Below the pieces are notes generated by a model. The model was not told the origin of the DNA, did not search any database, and was given only the letters and a program-made list of their open reading frames with translations. A stretch of 48,011 nucleotides of DNA from Gemmatimonadota bacterium (GTDB lineage: Bacteria > Gemmatimonadota > Gemmatimonadetes > Gemmatimonadales > Gemmatimonadaceae), in assembly GCA_016182795.1 (NCBI GenBank), contig JACPFW010000009.1:1-48011 (forward strand), read 5' to 3'. The position numbers and the translations under genes are program-made. Positions 31,094 to 39,867 of this stretch are shown here, piece by piece. The number at the start of each line of letters is the position of its first letter. The stretch's first letter is position 1.

Positions 31094-31230
31094 CGGAACG
31101 GGGAGGGGGTAGAGGCGTAGGGACGAGCAACGGGAGTGGTGAAGGGGGACGCGAAGGTCGCCCTCCCCGTTCCGTATCTCGTCCCCCGTGCCTTAGTCCC
31201 TACCTCCTCCCCGTTCCCGACCCCGTCCCT
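31094..31230 (+). repeat. C-rich element pair forming an inverted repeat between hutU and the radical SAM gene
   Basis: The purine-rich arm (31094-31150) begins 5 nt after the hutU stop with GGAACGGGGAGGGGGTAG. The pyrimidine-rich arm (31160-31230) ends CTACCTCCTCCCCGTTCCC and runs to 20 nt before the next ATG. The two pair over most of their length with gaps. The right arm shares its order of blocks (CGTCCCCCGT, TAGTCCC, CTCCTCC, CGTTCCC) with 39868-39940. Confidence 0.75.
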
Positions 31231-31249
31231 CATGTAGTTTCCTAGCTCT

Positions 31250-32218
31250 ATGCTGAGTCCCAAGTACAAACTCTGGCACCTCCTCCCCTTCGCCGTGAAG
31301 TACGCGCGCCTGCGCCTCACGCGGCGCCCCGTGCTCGTGAACTTCGAAGTCACGATGCGCTGCAATGCGGCGTGCGGCGGGTGCGACTACTGGAAGACGC
31401 CGGCCACTGAGCGCGCCAACGAACTGGCCTCGTTCGTGGAGGCCGCGCGCGCGTTCGACCCGATGATGATCACCTTCACCGGCGGCGAGCCCACCCTGCG
31501 CCGCGACCTCGAGGAACTGGTCGCCGAGGTCGCGCGCGCCGTTCCGTTTTGCTACATCACGCTGCTGACGCACGGCGGCATGCTCTCCATTGAGCGCGCC
31601 CAGCGCCTGTGGGATGCCGGCCTCGACTCGTTCAACATCTCGCTTGACTTTCTCGACGAGCGGCACGACACGCAGCGCGGCATCCCCGGGCTCGTCGCCA
31701 AGATCCTGGCGCTTGTCCCCGAGATGCGGAGCCGCGGCATGGCGGTGCGCTTCAACACCGTCATTCGCGACGACAACCTCGACGCCATCCTCCCCATCGT
31801 GCAGCACGCGCACGCGCGCGGCGCGGGGGTCAACCTGTCGGTCTACACCGACATGAAGAACGGCAGCAAGGACCACCTCATTCGCGGCGAGCAGTATGCG
31901 CGCATCGAGGCGCTGGTCGGCGACTTGCTCACGTTCAAGCGGCGGCACCGCGGCGTCATCACCAACTCCGACTGGTACCTCGCCCAGCTCCCGCGTTACC
32001 TGCGCAACGAGATGCCCGAGCCGTGCCGCTCGGGCGAGACGACGATCCATATCAATCCGCAGGGCATCGTGCGCCGCTGTCCCGACTTCCCCGCCGACAA
32101 GCACTGGCGCGAGTACAACGGCTACGCGCCCATCAACTGCAACGCCTGCTACTACGCCTGCCGCGGCGAAGCCCAGGCCCCGCTCGCCCTCTCGCGCTTC
32201 CAGGACCTGATCGCCTAG
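31250..32218 (+). CDS. Radical SAM protein with C-terminal SPASM-like cysteines
   Basis: The 322-residue protein has the CxxxCxxC cluster motif (Cys38, 42 and 45 in MRCNAACGGCDYW) and the SAM-binding GGEP motif (TFTGGEPTLR). The C-terminal third has Cys residues spaced as in an auxiliary cluster (EPCRSGETT, RRCPDFP, NCNACYYAC). This arrangement occurs in peptide-modifying and other radical SAM/SPASM enzymes. It lies between hutU and hutI, but nothing in the pathway needs it. I cannot assign a substrate. Confidence 0.85.
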   Translation: MLSPKYKLWHLLPFAVKYARLRLTRRPVLVNFEVTMRCNAACGGCDYWKTPATERANELASFVEAARAFDPMMITFTGGEPTLRRDLEELVAEVARAVPFCYITLLTHGGMLSIERAQRLWDAGLDSFNISLDFLDERHDTQRGIPGLVAKILALVPEMRSRGMAVRFNTVIRDDNLDAILPIVQHAHARGAGVNLSVYTDMKNGSKDHLIRGEQYARIEALVGDLLTFKRRHRGVITNSDWYLAQLPRYLRNEMPEPCRSGETTIHINPQGIVRRCPDFPADKHWREYNGYAPINCNACYYACRGEAQAPLALSRFQDLIA

Positions 32219-32272
32219 GGTTGCTCGCGCCCCGGCACCAGGTCCCCGTACCTTCTTCACCGTCCCCCATCG

Positions 32273-32337
32273 CCAGTCGCAATCCTGAATCGTAATCCTA
32301 AATCGCAATCCTAAGTCCCAATCCTCAATCTCCGTCA
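32273..32337 (+). repeat. 13-nt tandem element, five units, ending 1 nt before the hutI ATG
   Basis: Units at 32273-32285, 32286-32298, 32299-32311, 32312-32324 and 32325-32337. The third is TAAATCGCAATCC, the fourth the GTCC variant (TAAGTCCCAATCC), and the fifth begins TCAATC. One A separates the last unit from the ATG. The CCCCATCG just upstream is shared with the copies at 9601 and 11941. Confidence 0.85.
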
Positions 32338-32338
32338 A

Positions 32339-33520
32339 ATGAAGCTCCTCTTCGACAACGCCAGCCAGCTCGTCACCTGTGCCGGCGCGCCGCGCGCGCG
32401 GCGCGGAGAAGAGGCGCGGCAGATGGAGGTGCTCACCGACGCCGCCCTTGTCACCAAGGGCGAACGCATTCTTGCCGTCGGTCCGCGTGATGCGCTGCGC
32501 GCCGCGCATCCCGACGCCCAGCCGATCGACTGCGGTGGGCGGGTGCTGATGCCGGGCCTCGTCGATTCGCACACGCACGGCATCTTCGGCAAACCGCGCC
32601 ACGAGGAGCAGGAGCTGCGCGCCGCCGGTGTCGGCTACATGGAGATCGCCAAGCGGGGCGGGGGAATCCACAGCTCCGTGCGTGACCTGCGCGCCCGTTC
32701 AGAAGACGAACTCTTGGCCCTCGCTCTCCCGCGCCTGCGGCGGCTGATGGCCCATGGCACCACCACGCTGGAGGTGAAGTCGGGCTACGGCCTCACGCTC
32801 GAGGACGAACTCAAGTCGCTGCGCGTGATCCGCCGCCTCCAGCGCGCTCTTCCCATTCGCCTCGTTCCGACCTTCCTCGGCGCGCACGAGATTCCGCTGG
32901 AATACCGCGCCGCGCCGCGCACGCGCGACGAGTACATCGCGCTGCTCGTCGACGAGATGCTCCCGCGCGTCGCCGCTGAGGGGCTCGCCGTCTTTGGGCT
33001 TCAACTCAAGCTCCACGCCGACGAACTCGAGACCGCCGGCGCCGCTGAGCTGGCAGCCGAGATCGGTGCCGTCAGCGCTGACCATCTCGCCGCCGTCTCC
33101 GACCTCGGCATCAAGGCGCTCGCCGCGTCCAAGACGGTCGCCACCCTACTGCCCGGGACGATGCTCTTCCTCGGCCGCCCCAGGCAGGCGCCCGCGCGAG
33201 CCTTGCTCGACGCCGGTGCCGCCGTGGCCCTCGCCTCGGATTTCAATCCCGGCACGTCGCCGACGGTCAACTTTCCGCTCGTCCTCACGCTCGCCGTCAG
33301 CCAGCTGCATCTGAGCGTCAGTGAGGCGATCCTCGCCGCAACGGTCAACGGCGCGGCCGCCGTGGGCCTTGCCGCCGACACCGGCCAGCTTTCCGCCGGC
33401 TACTCGGCCGATCTCGCGCTGTTTGACATCGAGGACGTGCGCGAACTCCCGTACTGGTACGGCGACCATCGCTGCCACGCCACGTGGGTGCGTGGCGCCC
33501 CGGCGCTCCTCACGTCCTAG
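32339..33520 (+). CDS. hutI: Imidazolonepropionase
   Basis: A 393-residue amidohydrolase that opens the ring of imidazolonepropionate to N-formimino-glutamate. The metal-binding His78/His80 are in GLVDSHTHGIFG. The KLHADE block and the SDFNPGTSPT aspartate (metal ligand) are intact. With hutH and hutU it completes histidine to formiminoglutamate; the last step (HutG, HutF or FTCD) is not in this window. Confidence 0.95.
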   Translation: MKLLFDNASQLVTCAGAPRARRGEEARQMEVLTDAALVTKGERILAVGPRDALRAAHPDAQPIDCGGRVLMPGLVDSHTHGIFGKPRHEEQELRAAGVGYMEIAKRGGGIHSSVRDLRARSEDELLALALPRLRRLMAHGTTTLEVKSGYGLTLEDELKSLRVIRRLQRALPIRLVPTFLGAHEIPLEYRAAPRTRDEYIALLVDEMLPRVAAEGLAVFGLQLKLHADELETAGAAELAAEIGAVSADHLAAVSDLGIKALAASKTVATLLPGTMLFLGRPRQAPARALLDAGAAVALASDFNPGTSPTVNFPLVLTLAVSQLHLSVSEAILAATVNGAAAVGLAADTGQLSAGYSADLALFDIEDVRELPYWYGDHRCHATWVRGAPALLTS

Positions 33521-33551
33521 CCGGGGTCCCGCCGGCCTTCGGCGCCCCTGG
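33521..33551 (+). terminator. GC-rich hairpin after hutI
   Basis: CCGGGG (33521-33526) can pair with CCCCTGG (33545-33551), and CGCCG with CGGCG inside it. It directly follows the hutI stop. There is no T-run, so termination is uncertain. The rest of the spacer to 33697 has no repeat element that I can see. Confidence 0.35.
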
Positions 33552-33697
33552 ACAGGACGGCGCCGCGTGCTCCGGGCGAGCCGCACGGGGACCCCTCGGC
33601 CCCCGTTGTCATCCTCCCCGTCCGCGTCGTACCTTTCCAGTCGGAAAGTTCCGCCGTCTATGGTTGTCTTAATGGTCAGGATCGCGCGCGCACCCCT

Positions 33698-36126
33698 ATG
33701 GCCGACATCGCCAAGCTAAAAAAGAAGGCCGCCGACTTCGAAGCCGCCAAGAAGATCGACAAGGCGATCGCCGCGTATCGCGAGGTCCTTGACGTCTACG
33801 ACGCGGGCGGTGAGGCCGAAATCGAAGTCGCGCTCTACAACCGCGTGGGCGACCTGCTCATGCGGCAGGGCGAGACGGCCGAGGCGGTGACGCTCTACGA
33901 GCGCGCCGTCGATCTGTACGCCGAAGGCGGGTTCTTCAACAACGCGATCGCGCTGTGCAACAAGGTGCTGCGCACCTCGCCGGGGCGCGCCTCTGTCTAC
34001 TACAAGCTCGGCAAGATCTCTGCGGCCAAGGGATTCAACGGCGACGCCAAGAAGAACTTCCTCGAGTATGCCGACCGCATGCAGAAGGCCGGCAACAAGG
34101 ACGAGGCGTTCCGCGCGCTCAAGGAGTTCGCCGACCTCTGCCCCGATCAGGATGACATCCGTCTCCTCCTCGCCGATCAGCTGCTGAAAGCCGATCGCAA
34201 GGACGAGGCCATCGACCAGCTCTCCATCCTGCACGAGCTGTACGCGCACAATGGCCAGCGCGCCGAAGCCGAGTCGACGCAGGAGCGCATCCGCGCCATC
34301 GATCCCTCAGCCACGCCGTCCGTCACGCCGCGCGCCGCCGCGCGCAAGTCAGTCGAAGCCAAGGCGTCCGCGTCCGACGACCTGATCTTCATCGACCTCG
34401 ACGCCCCCACGCCGCCGCGCAAGTCGCGGATGTCGACGGTCGCGCCGTTCATCAAGGAGCCGCCGCCGCCGCCCAAGCCGGCCGCGCCGCCGCCGCCGGT
34501 CGAACCACAGCCTGCGGCCGCTGAACCGCTCATCGGAGTGCCAACGCTCGAAGGCATCGAGCCCACCGCGATTGAGCCGATCGAGACGATGGCGCTCGAA
34601 GGCATCGAGACCACGGCGCTCGACTCCGGCGCGCCGCCGCGCGTCACGGCCTCGCTGCTTGGACTCGAAACGACGTCGTTGGTTCCCGACGAAGTTGACG
34701 AAGCGGCGCCAATGACCGCCGGCGAGTTCGCGGCGCTCGACCTCTCGGGCGTCGAGGAAGTCAAGAAGCCGTCGCGCGAGTCCAGTCGCGATCTCGCGCT
34801 CTCCGGCGATTTGCCGCTCATCGACACGACGGTTGATCTCGAACTGCCGGTCGAGGCCGACGCCACCGCCGACATTCCGCTGCTCGATCTCACCGAAGCG
34901 CCGCCGGCTGAACCAGTCGCCACGCCGGTGACGGACATCGAGCTGCCGATGCTCGACGTGCACGAGCCGGCCAGCGCCGCCGCCTCGACGTCGAGTTCGT
35001 CGAAGCGCCCACGCCGCCGGTGCGTCGCACCACGTCGATGGCCATTCCGATGCTCGCGTCGAGCATCGACGACCTGCGCGAGCAGGTGGCGCGCGAGCCG
35101 GAGAACTGGGTGCTTCGCCGTCAGCTCGCCGAGACGATGCTCGACGAAGGCCATCGCGAAGAAGGGCTGGCCATGCTCGAGGAGACGATGGCCGGCTTCG
35201 AGCGCGCCGGGCAGATCCACGACGCGCGCTCCGTCGCTGACGAAATCGTGCGCCTCAATCCGACCGCAGTCCGCTTTCACCAGAAGCGCGTGGAGTACGC
35301 GTTCCGCGACGATGACAAGCTCGGCCTGGCGCAGGCCTATCTCGACCTCGCCGACGCGCTCTTCCGCGAAGGGCAGGCCGACAAGTCCAAGGCCGTCTAC
35401 CAGCGCGTGCTCGAGATCGTTCCCGACGACGCCCGCGCCCTCGCCGCGCTTGAGTCGCTTTCGGCGCTTGCCACGCCGCCTGCCGCCAAGCAGGCCGTGC
35501 CGCCGACCCCTGCGGGCCGGCGCTACACCGGGATGATCACCGCGATTCCCGAGCCGCCGCCGGCGGCCGCCGCGCCGGCCGCCGCCAAGGACGAAGACGA
35601 GTTCGTGTCGCTCGGCGACTGGCTCCGCGAGGACGAAGAGCCGAAGTCCACACGCATGGTCGTCGAGGAGAAGGAGCCGACCGGCGACGAGGACGCCGAC
35701 TTCCAGGACATGCTGCGCAAGTTCAAGCAGGGCGTCGCGCAGAACGTCGACGAAGGGGACCACGAGTCGCACTACGACCTCGGCGTTGCCTACAAGGAGA
35801 TGGGCCTCCTCGACGAAGCGATCGCCGAGTTCCAGAAGGCGCTGCGCGGCGCATCGATGCGCGTGCGCACGTACGAGGCGCTCGGCCAGTGCTTCCTGGA
35901 GAAGGCGCAGCTGCCGGTGGCGCTCACCATCCTTCAGCGCGCGCTGGTGGAGCCGGGCGTCGGCGACGAGCAGCTCGTGGGCGTCCTCTACCTGCTTGGC
36001 TATGTCTCCGAGGGGCTCAAGAAGCCGGCGGAAGCGAGGTCCTACTACGAGCGCGTCTTCGCGGTGGACATTCAGTTCCGTGATATCGGCGACCGTTTGC
36101 GCACCGTCGAGGCGGCGGTCTCGTGA
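33698..36126 (+). pseudogene. TPR protein with low-complexity linker, interrupted by a 1-nt frameshift
   Basis: An N-terminal TPR part (residues about 1-210; AIAAYREVLDVY, ALYNRVGDLLMRQGE) and a Pro/Ala/Glu-rich linker read in frame from ATG 33698 to about 34980. The C-terminal TPR part (SIDDLREQVAREPENW; ESHYDLGVAYKEMGLLDEAIAEFQKAL) is in the next frame and ends at TGA 36126. Adding one C in the GCCGCCGCC run at about 34975-34984 restores one frame of about 809 residues. Left as is, frame one runs to a stop at 35536. The mutation may be real or a sequencing error. TPR proteins mediate protein binding; no partner is known. The linker contains a 25-bp direct repeat (34546-34570 and 34594-34618). 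Confidence 0.8.
34546..34618 (+). repeat. 25-bp in-frame direct repeat in the TPR linker
   Basis: GCTCGAAGGCATCGAG plus CCACSGCG occurs at 34546-34570 and again at 34594-34618, 48 bp apart, with two mismatches. It encodes LEGIEPTA and LEGIETTA, copies of a short motif that recurs as GLETTSL at about 34660-34680. Confidence 0.8.
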
Positions 36127-37130
36127 CCTCCGGTCCGCCCCCCGTGCGCGTCCCCGTCGCTCCCGCGCTGCTCGACATTCAGGCCTCGGTGCGCGCGCGC
36201 CTTGATCTCGTTCCCGACGAGATGTGGCGCATCGTCCGCGCCGACGCCCCGATCATGGAAGGCGTGAATCAGCACCTCACCGGCATGAAGGGGAAGATGT
36301 TCCGTCCCACGGTGCTGCTGCTCGCGTCGCAGCTCGAGGGAACGCCCGACGCGCGCGGCGTGCGCATGGCGGCCATCACCGAGCTGGTGCACCTCGCCAG
36401 CGTCGTGCACGACGACTCGGTCGACCACTCGCCGCTGCGCCGCGGCATGCCGACCATCAACGCGCTCTTTTCGCATCAGGTGGCGGTCATCGCCGGCGAC
36501 TATCTCTACTCCCGCGCGCTGGCCGAGCTCGTGGCCCTTGGCGATCTGGAACTGCTGCGCGTGATGCTCGGCGCGTCAAACGACATGACGCTCGGCGAAT
36601 TGCGGCAGCTCGCGTCGTACGACGCGCTCGAGTTCTCCGAGCAGGATTACTGGATGCTCGTGCAGGCCAAGACCGCGTCGCTCCTCGGCGCCGCGGCCGA
36701 GGCCGGCGCGCTCTGCGGCGCGCCGCGGTTCCGCGCCCCGATGGCCCGCTTTGGCACCCTGCTCGGCATGGCGTTTCAGGTGGCCGACGACCTGCTGGAC
36801 TACACCGAGACCGAGTCGGTGACCGGCAAGCCGAGCGGCAACGATCTGAAGGAGCACAAGGTCACGCTGCCGCTCATCGCGTCGCTCCCCGGCATGTCGC
36901 GCGCCCAGCGCGCGGCCGTCGAGGCGCTCTTTGCCGCGCCGGTGCCCACAGATCAGCAGATCGCCGAGGTCGTGGCCATTGTCCACGAGTGCGGCGGCAT
37001 CGAGGTGGCGCGTCGCAAGGGCGAGGAGTTCGCCGCGGAGGCGGAATCGGCGCTCGTTGGAGTCCCGGCGTCAGAGGCGCGGCACGCGCTCATCGACGCC
37101 CTCGGCTATGTCATGGACCGGAGGTCCTAA
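36123..37130 (+). CDS. ispB: Polyprenyl diphosphate synthase (long-chain)
   Basis: A 335-residue trans-isoprenyl diphosphate synthase with both Asp-rich metal motifs: DDSVD (Asp97-Asp98, preceded by VVH) and DDLLD (Asp222 region). The GKMFRP block and VTLPLI are also present. It makes the isoprenoid side chain of menaquinone or ubiquinone; the chain length is not readable. The residues before the first motif (VHLASVVH) suit a long product. The GTG overlaps the TPR stop (GTGA) and the stop overlaps the next ATG (TAATG). Confidence 0.9.
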   Translation: MTSGPPPVRVPVAPALLDIQASVRARLDLVPDEMWRIVRADAPIMEGVNQHLTGMKGKMFRPTVLLLASQLEGTPDARGVRMAAITELVHLASVVHDDSVDHSPLRRGMPTINALFSHQVAVIAGDYLYSRALAELVALGDLELLRVMLGASNDMTLGELRQLASYDALEFSEQDYWMLVQAKTASLLGAAAEAGALCGAPRFRAPMARFGTLLGMAFQVADDLLDYTETESVTGKPSGNDLKEHKVTLPLIASLPGMSRAQRAAVEALFAAPVPTDQQIAEVVAIVHECGGIEVARRKGEEFAAEAESALVGVPASEARHALIDALGYVMDRRS

Positions 37131-37411
37131 TGGCACCCACCGGATCATCTAAGCATCGGCCGGGGTTCCATGCAATGACGCTGGCCATCGGGTTCGTGGT
37201 CGGTGGCTTCATGACCGCATTCGCCCGGATGTGGCTGCCCGGCGGGGCGGTGAAGGAGTTCCTCACGACCGGCTTCACGCCGTCCGTGGGGCCGCTGACT
37301 ATCAACCTGATCATCGTTACTATTGGACTAGGACCGATCGCGCTCGACGTCTCGCTGCTGAGCCTCGTCGGGGTCCTCGTCGCTTATCTGATCGCGCGCT
37401 CGCTCTTCTAG
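37130..37411 (+). CDS. Small membrane protein, DUF4321-like
   Basis: A 93-residue protein with two hydrophobic segments (residues about 18-36 and 65-90) and a central FLTTGFTPSVGPLTINL stretch. The sequence pattern, ending in a hydrophobic helix followed by YLIARSLF, matches DUF4321. Function unknown. Its ATG overlaps the ispB stop and its own stop overlaps the GGAGG ribosome site of tatA. Confidence 0.7.
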   Translation: MAPTGSSKHRPGFHAMTLAIGFVVGGFMTAFARMWLPGGAVKEFLTTGFTPSVGPLTINLIIVTIGLGPIALDVSLLSLVGVLVAYLIARSLF

Positions 37412-37419
37412 GAGGCACT

Positions 37420-37671
37420 ATGTTTGGACTCGGCCCGGGCGAAATGCTGATGGCCCTGGTGGCAATCCTGCTCCTCTTCGGGGCGAAGCGCATCCCGGAG
37501 ATCGCCGGTTCGTTCGGCAAGGGTATCCGGGAGTTCAAGAAGAACATGACCGACGTGCAGAAGGAGATCGAGGCGCCGGATATCCGCCCCGTCGACCGCC
37601 TGCCGTCCAACGGCGACCGCGTCGAACGCGGCTCAGACGACGATCGCCCCGAGCCCAAGAAGTTGATCTAG
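37420..37671 (+). CDS. tatA: Sec-independent translocase subunit TatA
   Basis: An 83-residue TatA/E protein. It has one N-terminal membrane helix (residues 5-22; GPGEMLMALVAILLLFGAKRIPEI), an amphipathic helix (SFGKGIREFKKNM), and an acidic, basic-ended tail. It forms the Tat pore and works with TatC (24096). The GGAGG 5 nt before the ATG is strong. The gene ends the ispB cluster at a large convergent hairpin. Confidence 0.95.
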   Translation: MFGLGPGEMLMALVAILLLFGAKRIPEIAGSFGKGIREFKKNMTDVQKEIEAPDIRPVDRLPSNGDRVERGSDDDRPEPKKLI

Positions 37672-37695
37672 CGGCAGAGAAGGAGCTGAGAGAAC

Positions 37696-37820
37696 GCAGA
37701 GAAGAAGCAGAGAGAAAGCAGAGAAGAAGCAGAAGGAAAGCAGAGGGGCGCCGCGATAATCGCAGCGCCCCTCTGTTGTTTCTCTGTTGTCTTTCTGTTG
37801 TTTCTCTGTTGTTTCTCTGC
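37696..37820. terminator. Large bidirectional hairpin built from 11-nt units between tatA and ppiD
   Basis: The left arm (37696-37751) has four purine-rich 11-nt units of the GCAGAGAAGAA type and then GCAGAGGGGCGC. The right arm (37765-37820) has GCGCCCCTCT and four GTTGTTTCTCT-type units. The arms are both 56 nt. The inner 11 bp are perfect, and about 40 of 56 positions match overall. The 13-nt loop contains a small GCGAT-A-ATCGC palindrome. It lies 24 nt after the tatA stop and directly abuts the ppiD stop on the other strand, so it fits termination of both genes. Confidence 0.8.
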
Positions 37821-39647
37821 CTACGACTGCCGTCGTAGGCTCGCCTGCACCTTCTTCCTGCGGTCATCGATCTTGGCGTCCTTGCGCAGCGAGGCCACGA
37901 ACGACTGCACGCGGCTGTCGCGCATGGCGTTTATCGCCTGCTGGCGCTGCGTGGCCTTCTGCGACTCGAACGCCGCGCGATCGGCCGCCACCTTCTTGTC
38001 GACGCGGATCACGAAGATGCCGGCGTCGGTGCGCACCGGCATGCTAATGGCGCCCACCGGCAGCGCGAACGACGCGCCCACCGCCTCGTTGAGCTGTCCC
38101 ATCCCCACCACGAAGCCGACGCGCGTGAACAGCGGAGCCGTCTGCACCGAGCGTGCCGCCGCCTTGGCCGCCGCCTCGAGGCTCGTCGCCGCCGCGGCCT
38201 GCGCCACCGACTTGGCGGCGTCCAGCTTGGCGTCGAGCGACTTCTTGGTCGCCACGCGCTCGCGCACGTCCGCCTTCACCACGTCGAGCGGCTGCGGGCC
38301 GCCCTGCCGCAGCGAGTCCAGGCGCGCCAGGTAGTACATGTTGTCGCCGTCAAACAGGTCGCTCGTCTCGCCGACGTGCGTGCCGCCAAACGCCCACGCG
38401 CTCACGCTCGGCGCCACCTGGTTCAGGTAGCGGGCCTGCTGACCCTCGGTCACCTCGATCTGCGTCACCAGCAACCCCATCTGCTTGGCCGCCGAATCGA
38501 ACTTCGCCGGCTCCAGCGCGCCCGCCGCGAGCCGCGCCAGTTCGTCGGCTTGGCGGTCCGTCTTCACGGCCGACGAATCGCTCTGCTTGACCTTCACCAG
38601 GATATGGCGCAGCGAGAGAGTGTCGCCCTTGCGCGAATCGACCTTGATGATGTGCCAGCCGAACGCCGTGCGCACCGGCGCCGACACCTGGCCCGGCGCC
38701 AGCTTGTACGCGGCGTCGTCAAACTCCTTCACGAAGCGCCCCTTGCCGCCCTTGCCGAGGTCGCCGCCCATGGCGCCGCTCACGCTGTCGTCCGACGCGC
38801 GACGCGCCACGTCCTCAAACTTCGCGCCTTTCGCGATCTCGTCGCGCAACGCCTGCGCCTGCTGCAGGGACGCGGCGCTGTCCGCCGCGGTCGGCGTGCG
38901 CGGGATACTCATCATCGAGAGCACCGCGCGCCCCGGGCGATCGAACTCTGAGGCGTGCGCCGCGTAGTACTGCTGCAGCTCCGTGTCCGTCACCTTGGCC
39001 GCGTAATCGTCCACGTCCGACGGCACCCACGAGATGAACGAGACCGCCACCGAGTCGTTGCGGTCCTGGTACATCTGCCACAGCCGCGCGTCGCTCACGT
39101 ACGCGTCCGACGCGACCTGGGTGAACAGCTTCTCCTTCGGGATTTCGGTGCGATAGTACTGCTCGAGCTGGGCGAGGATGCCCTGCTGGCGCGCCGCGGG
39201 GCTCGCCAGGAAGCGGCGATACTTCGCCATGTCGAACTGGCCTTCCGTCATGAACTCCGGATTCTCCCGGAACTGCGGCGGCGGCGCGAACTGCGCCGTC
39301 TCCACCACTTCGTTATCCGTGACGCGGATGCCCCGCTTCTCGTATTCCTGACGGAGGAGCACGTCGTTGACCAGCTGGTCGAATGCCCGCTGGTCGACTT
39401 CGGCTCGCTCGTCCATCGTGAGGCCGCGTCCCATCTGCTGCTCTTGCTGCTGCGCAAGCGCGGCCGAGGTGTTCGACCAGACCAGGTATGGAATGTCTTC
39501 ACCGTTCACGGTCGCGACGATCGTCGAGGTCGTCACTGGCGCGCGGCCAAGCAGTCCCGACGTTTCCGCGAGCAGGAACCCGCCCACGAAGGCGATGAAG
39601 ATGAAGATCCAGATGTACTTCGCGGCGCTCCGCATGTTTTGCAGCAC
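37821..39647 (-). CDS. ppiD: Membrane-anchored periplasmic PPIase, PpiD/SurA-like
   Basis: A 608-residue protein starting at GTG 39647 (GGGAG about 10 nt upstream); ATG 39635 is an alternative. It has one N-terminal membrane helix (YIWIFIFIAFVGGFLL, residues about 10-28) and then a SurA_N-like helical part. Next come a parvulin PPIase domain (about 240-350; ARRASDDSVSGAMGGDLGKGGKG, GWHIIKV) and a second partial PPIase-like region. PpiD is a chaperone at the exit of the Sec translocon. One of only two genes on the - strand, it points at tatA and is divergent from the TPR gene at 39944. Confidence 0.9.
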   Translation of the reverse strand: MLQNMRSAAKYIWIFIFIAFVGGFLLAETSGLLGRAPVTTSTIVATVNGEDIPYLVWSNTSAALAQQQEQQMGRGLTMDERAEVDQRAFDQLVNDVLLRQEYEKRGIRVTDNEVVETAQFAPPPQFRENPEFMTEGQFDMAKYRRFLASPAARQQGILAQLEQYYRTEIPKEKLFTQVASDAYVSDARLWQMYQDRNDSVAVSFISWVPSDVDDYAAKVTDTELQQYYAAHASEFDRPGRAVLSMMSIPRTPTAADSAASLQQAQALRDEIAKGAKFEDVARRASDDSVSGAMGGDLGKGGKGRFVKEFDDAAYKLAPGQVSAPVRTAFGWHIIKVDSRKGDTLSLRHILVKVKQSDSSAVKTDRQADELARLAAGALEPAKFDSAAKQMGLLVTQIEVTEGQQARYLNQVAPSVSAWAFGGTHVGETSDLFDGDNMYYLARLDSLRQGGPQPLDVVKADVRERVATKKSLDAKLDAAKSVAQAAAATSLEAAAKAAARSVQTAPLFTRVGFVVGMGQLNEAVGASFALPVGAISMPVRTDAGIFVIRVDKKVAADRAAFESQKATQRQQAINAMRDSRVQSFVASLRKDAKIDDRRKKVQASLRRQS

Positions 39648-39755
39648 GGCGCAGCAACTCCCAGGAACGAAGTGAAGAAACGACACGATGACCTGCTGAA
39701 CGAACACCACACCGGCGCCCGCGCAGCGGCCTGCTCGCATCTGAGTTAGCCTGTA

Positions 39756-39785
39756 AAGCTATCCGGGCGAGCGGCCTAAGATCAA
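39756..39785 (-). promoter_or_regulatory. Candidate ppiD promoter
   Basis: On the - strand, TTGATC (39785-39780) is followed after 18 nt by TAGCTT (39761-39756). Transcription would start near 39748, giving a leader of about 100 nt before the GTG at 39647. Confidence 0.4.
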
Positions 39786-39804
39786 GTCGGGTGGGCACTT
39801 CTGA

Positions 39805-39834
39805 TTGACGCTGGTTCGAACGGCGTGGTACATT
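39805..39834 (+). promoter_or_regulatory. Candidate promoter of the TPR gene at 39944
   Basis: TTGACG (39805-39810), an 18-nt spacer and TACATT (39829-39834). This is the best sigma-70-type -35 box in the window. It is divergent from the ppiD promoter candidate, with only 19 bp between the two -35 boxes. The C-rich repeat element lies downstream, so it would be in the transcribed leader. Confidence 0.55.
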
Positions 39835-39867
39835 CACCAGATACTGTGTCCCGCAGGGCACGAGTGC

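Noticed and set aside
34970..35040. Programmed frameshift in the TPR gene
   Set aside because: No X-XXY-YYZ slippery heptamer, no Shine-Dalgarno-like stimulator and no stem directly downstream were found. A simple 1-nt loss is enough.
39745..39830. tRNA-like pieces (GGTTCGAAC and, on the - strand, GCCCGGATAGCT)
   Set aside because: No full cloverleaf with acceptor stem and anticodon arm can be drawn on either strand. The sequence is better explained by two divergent promoters.
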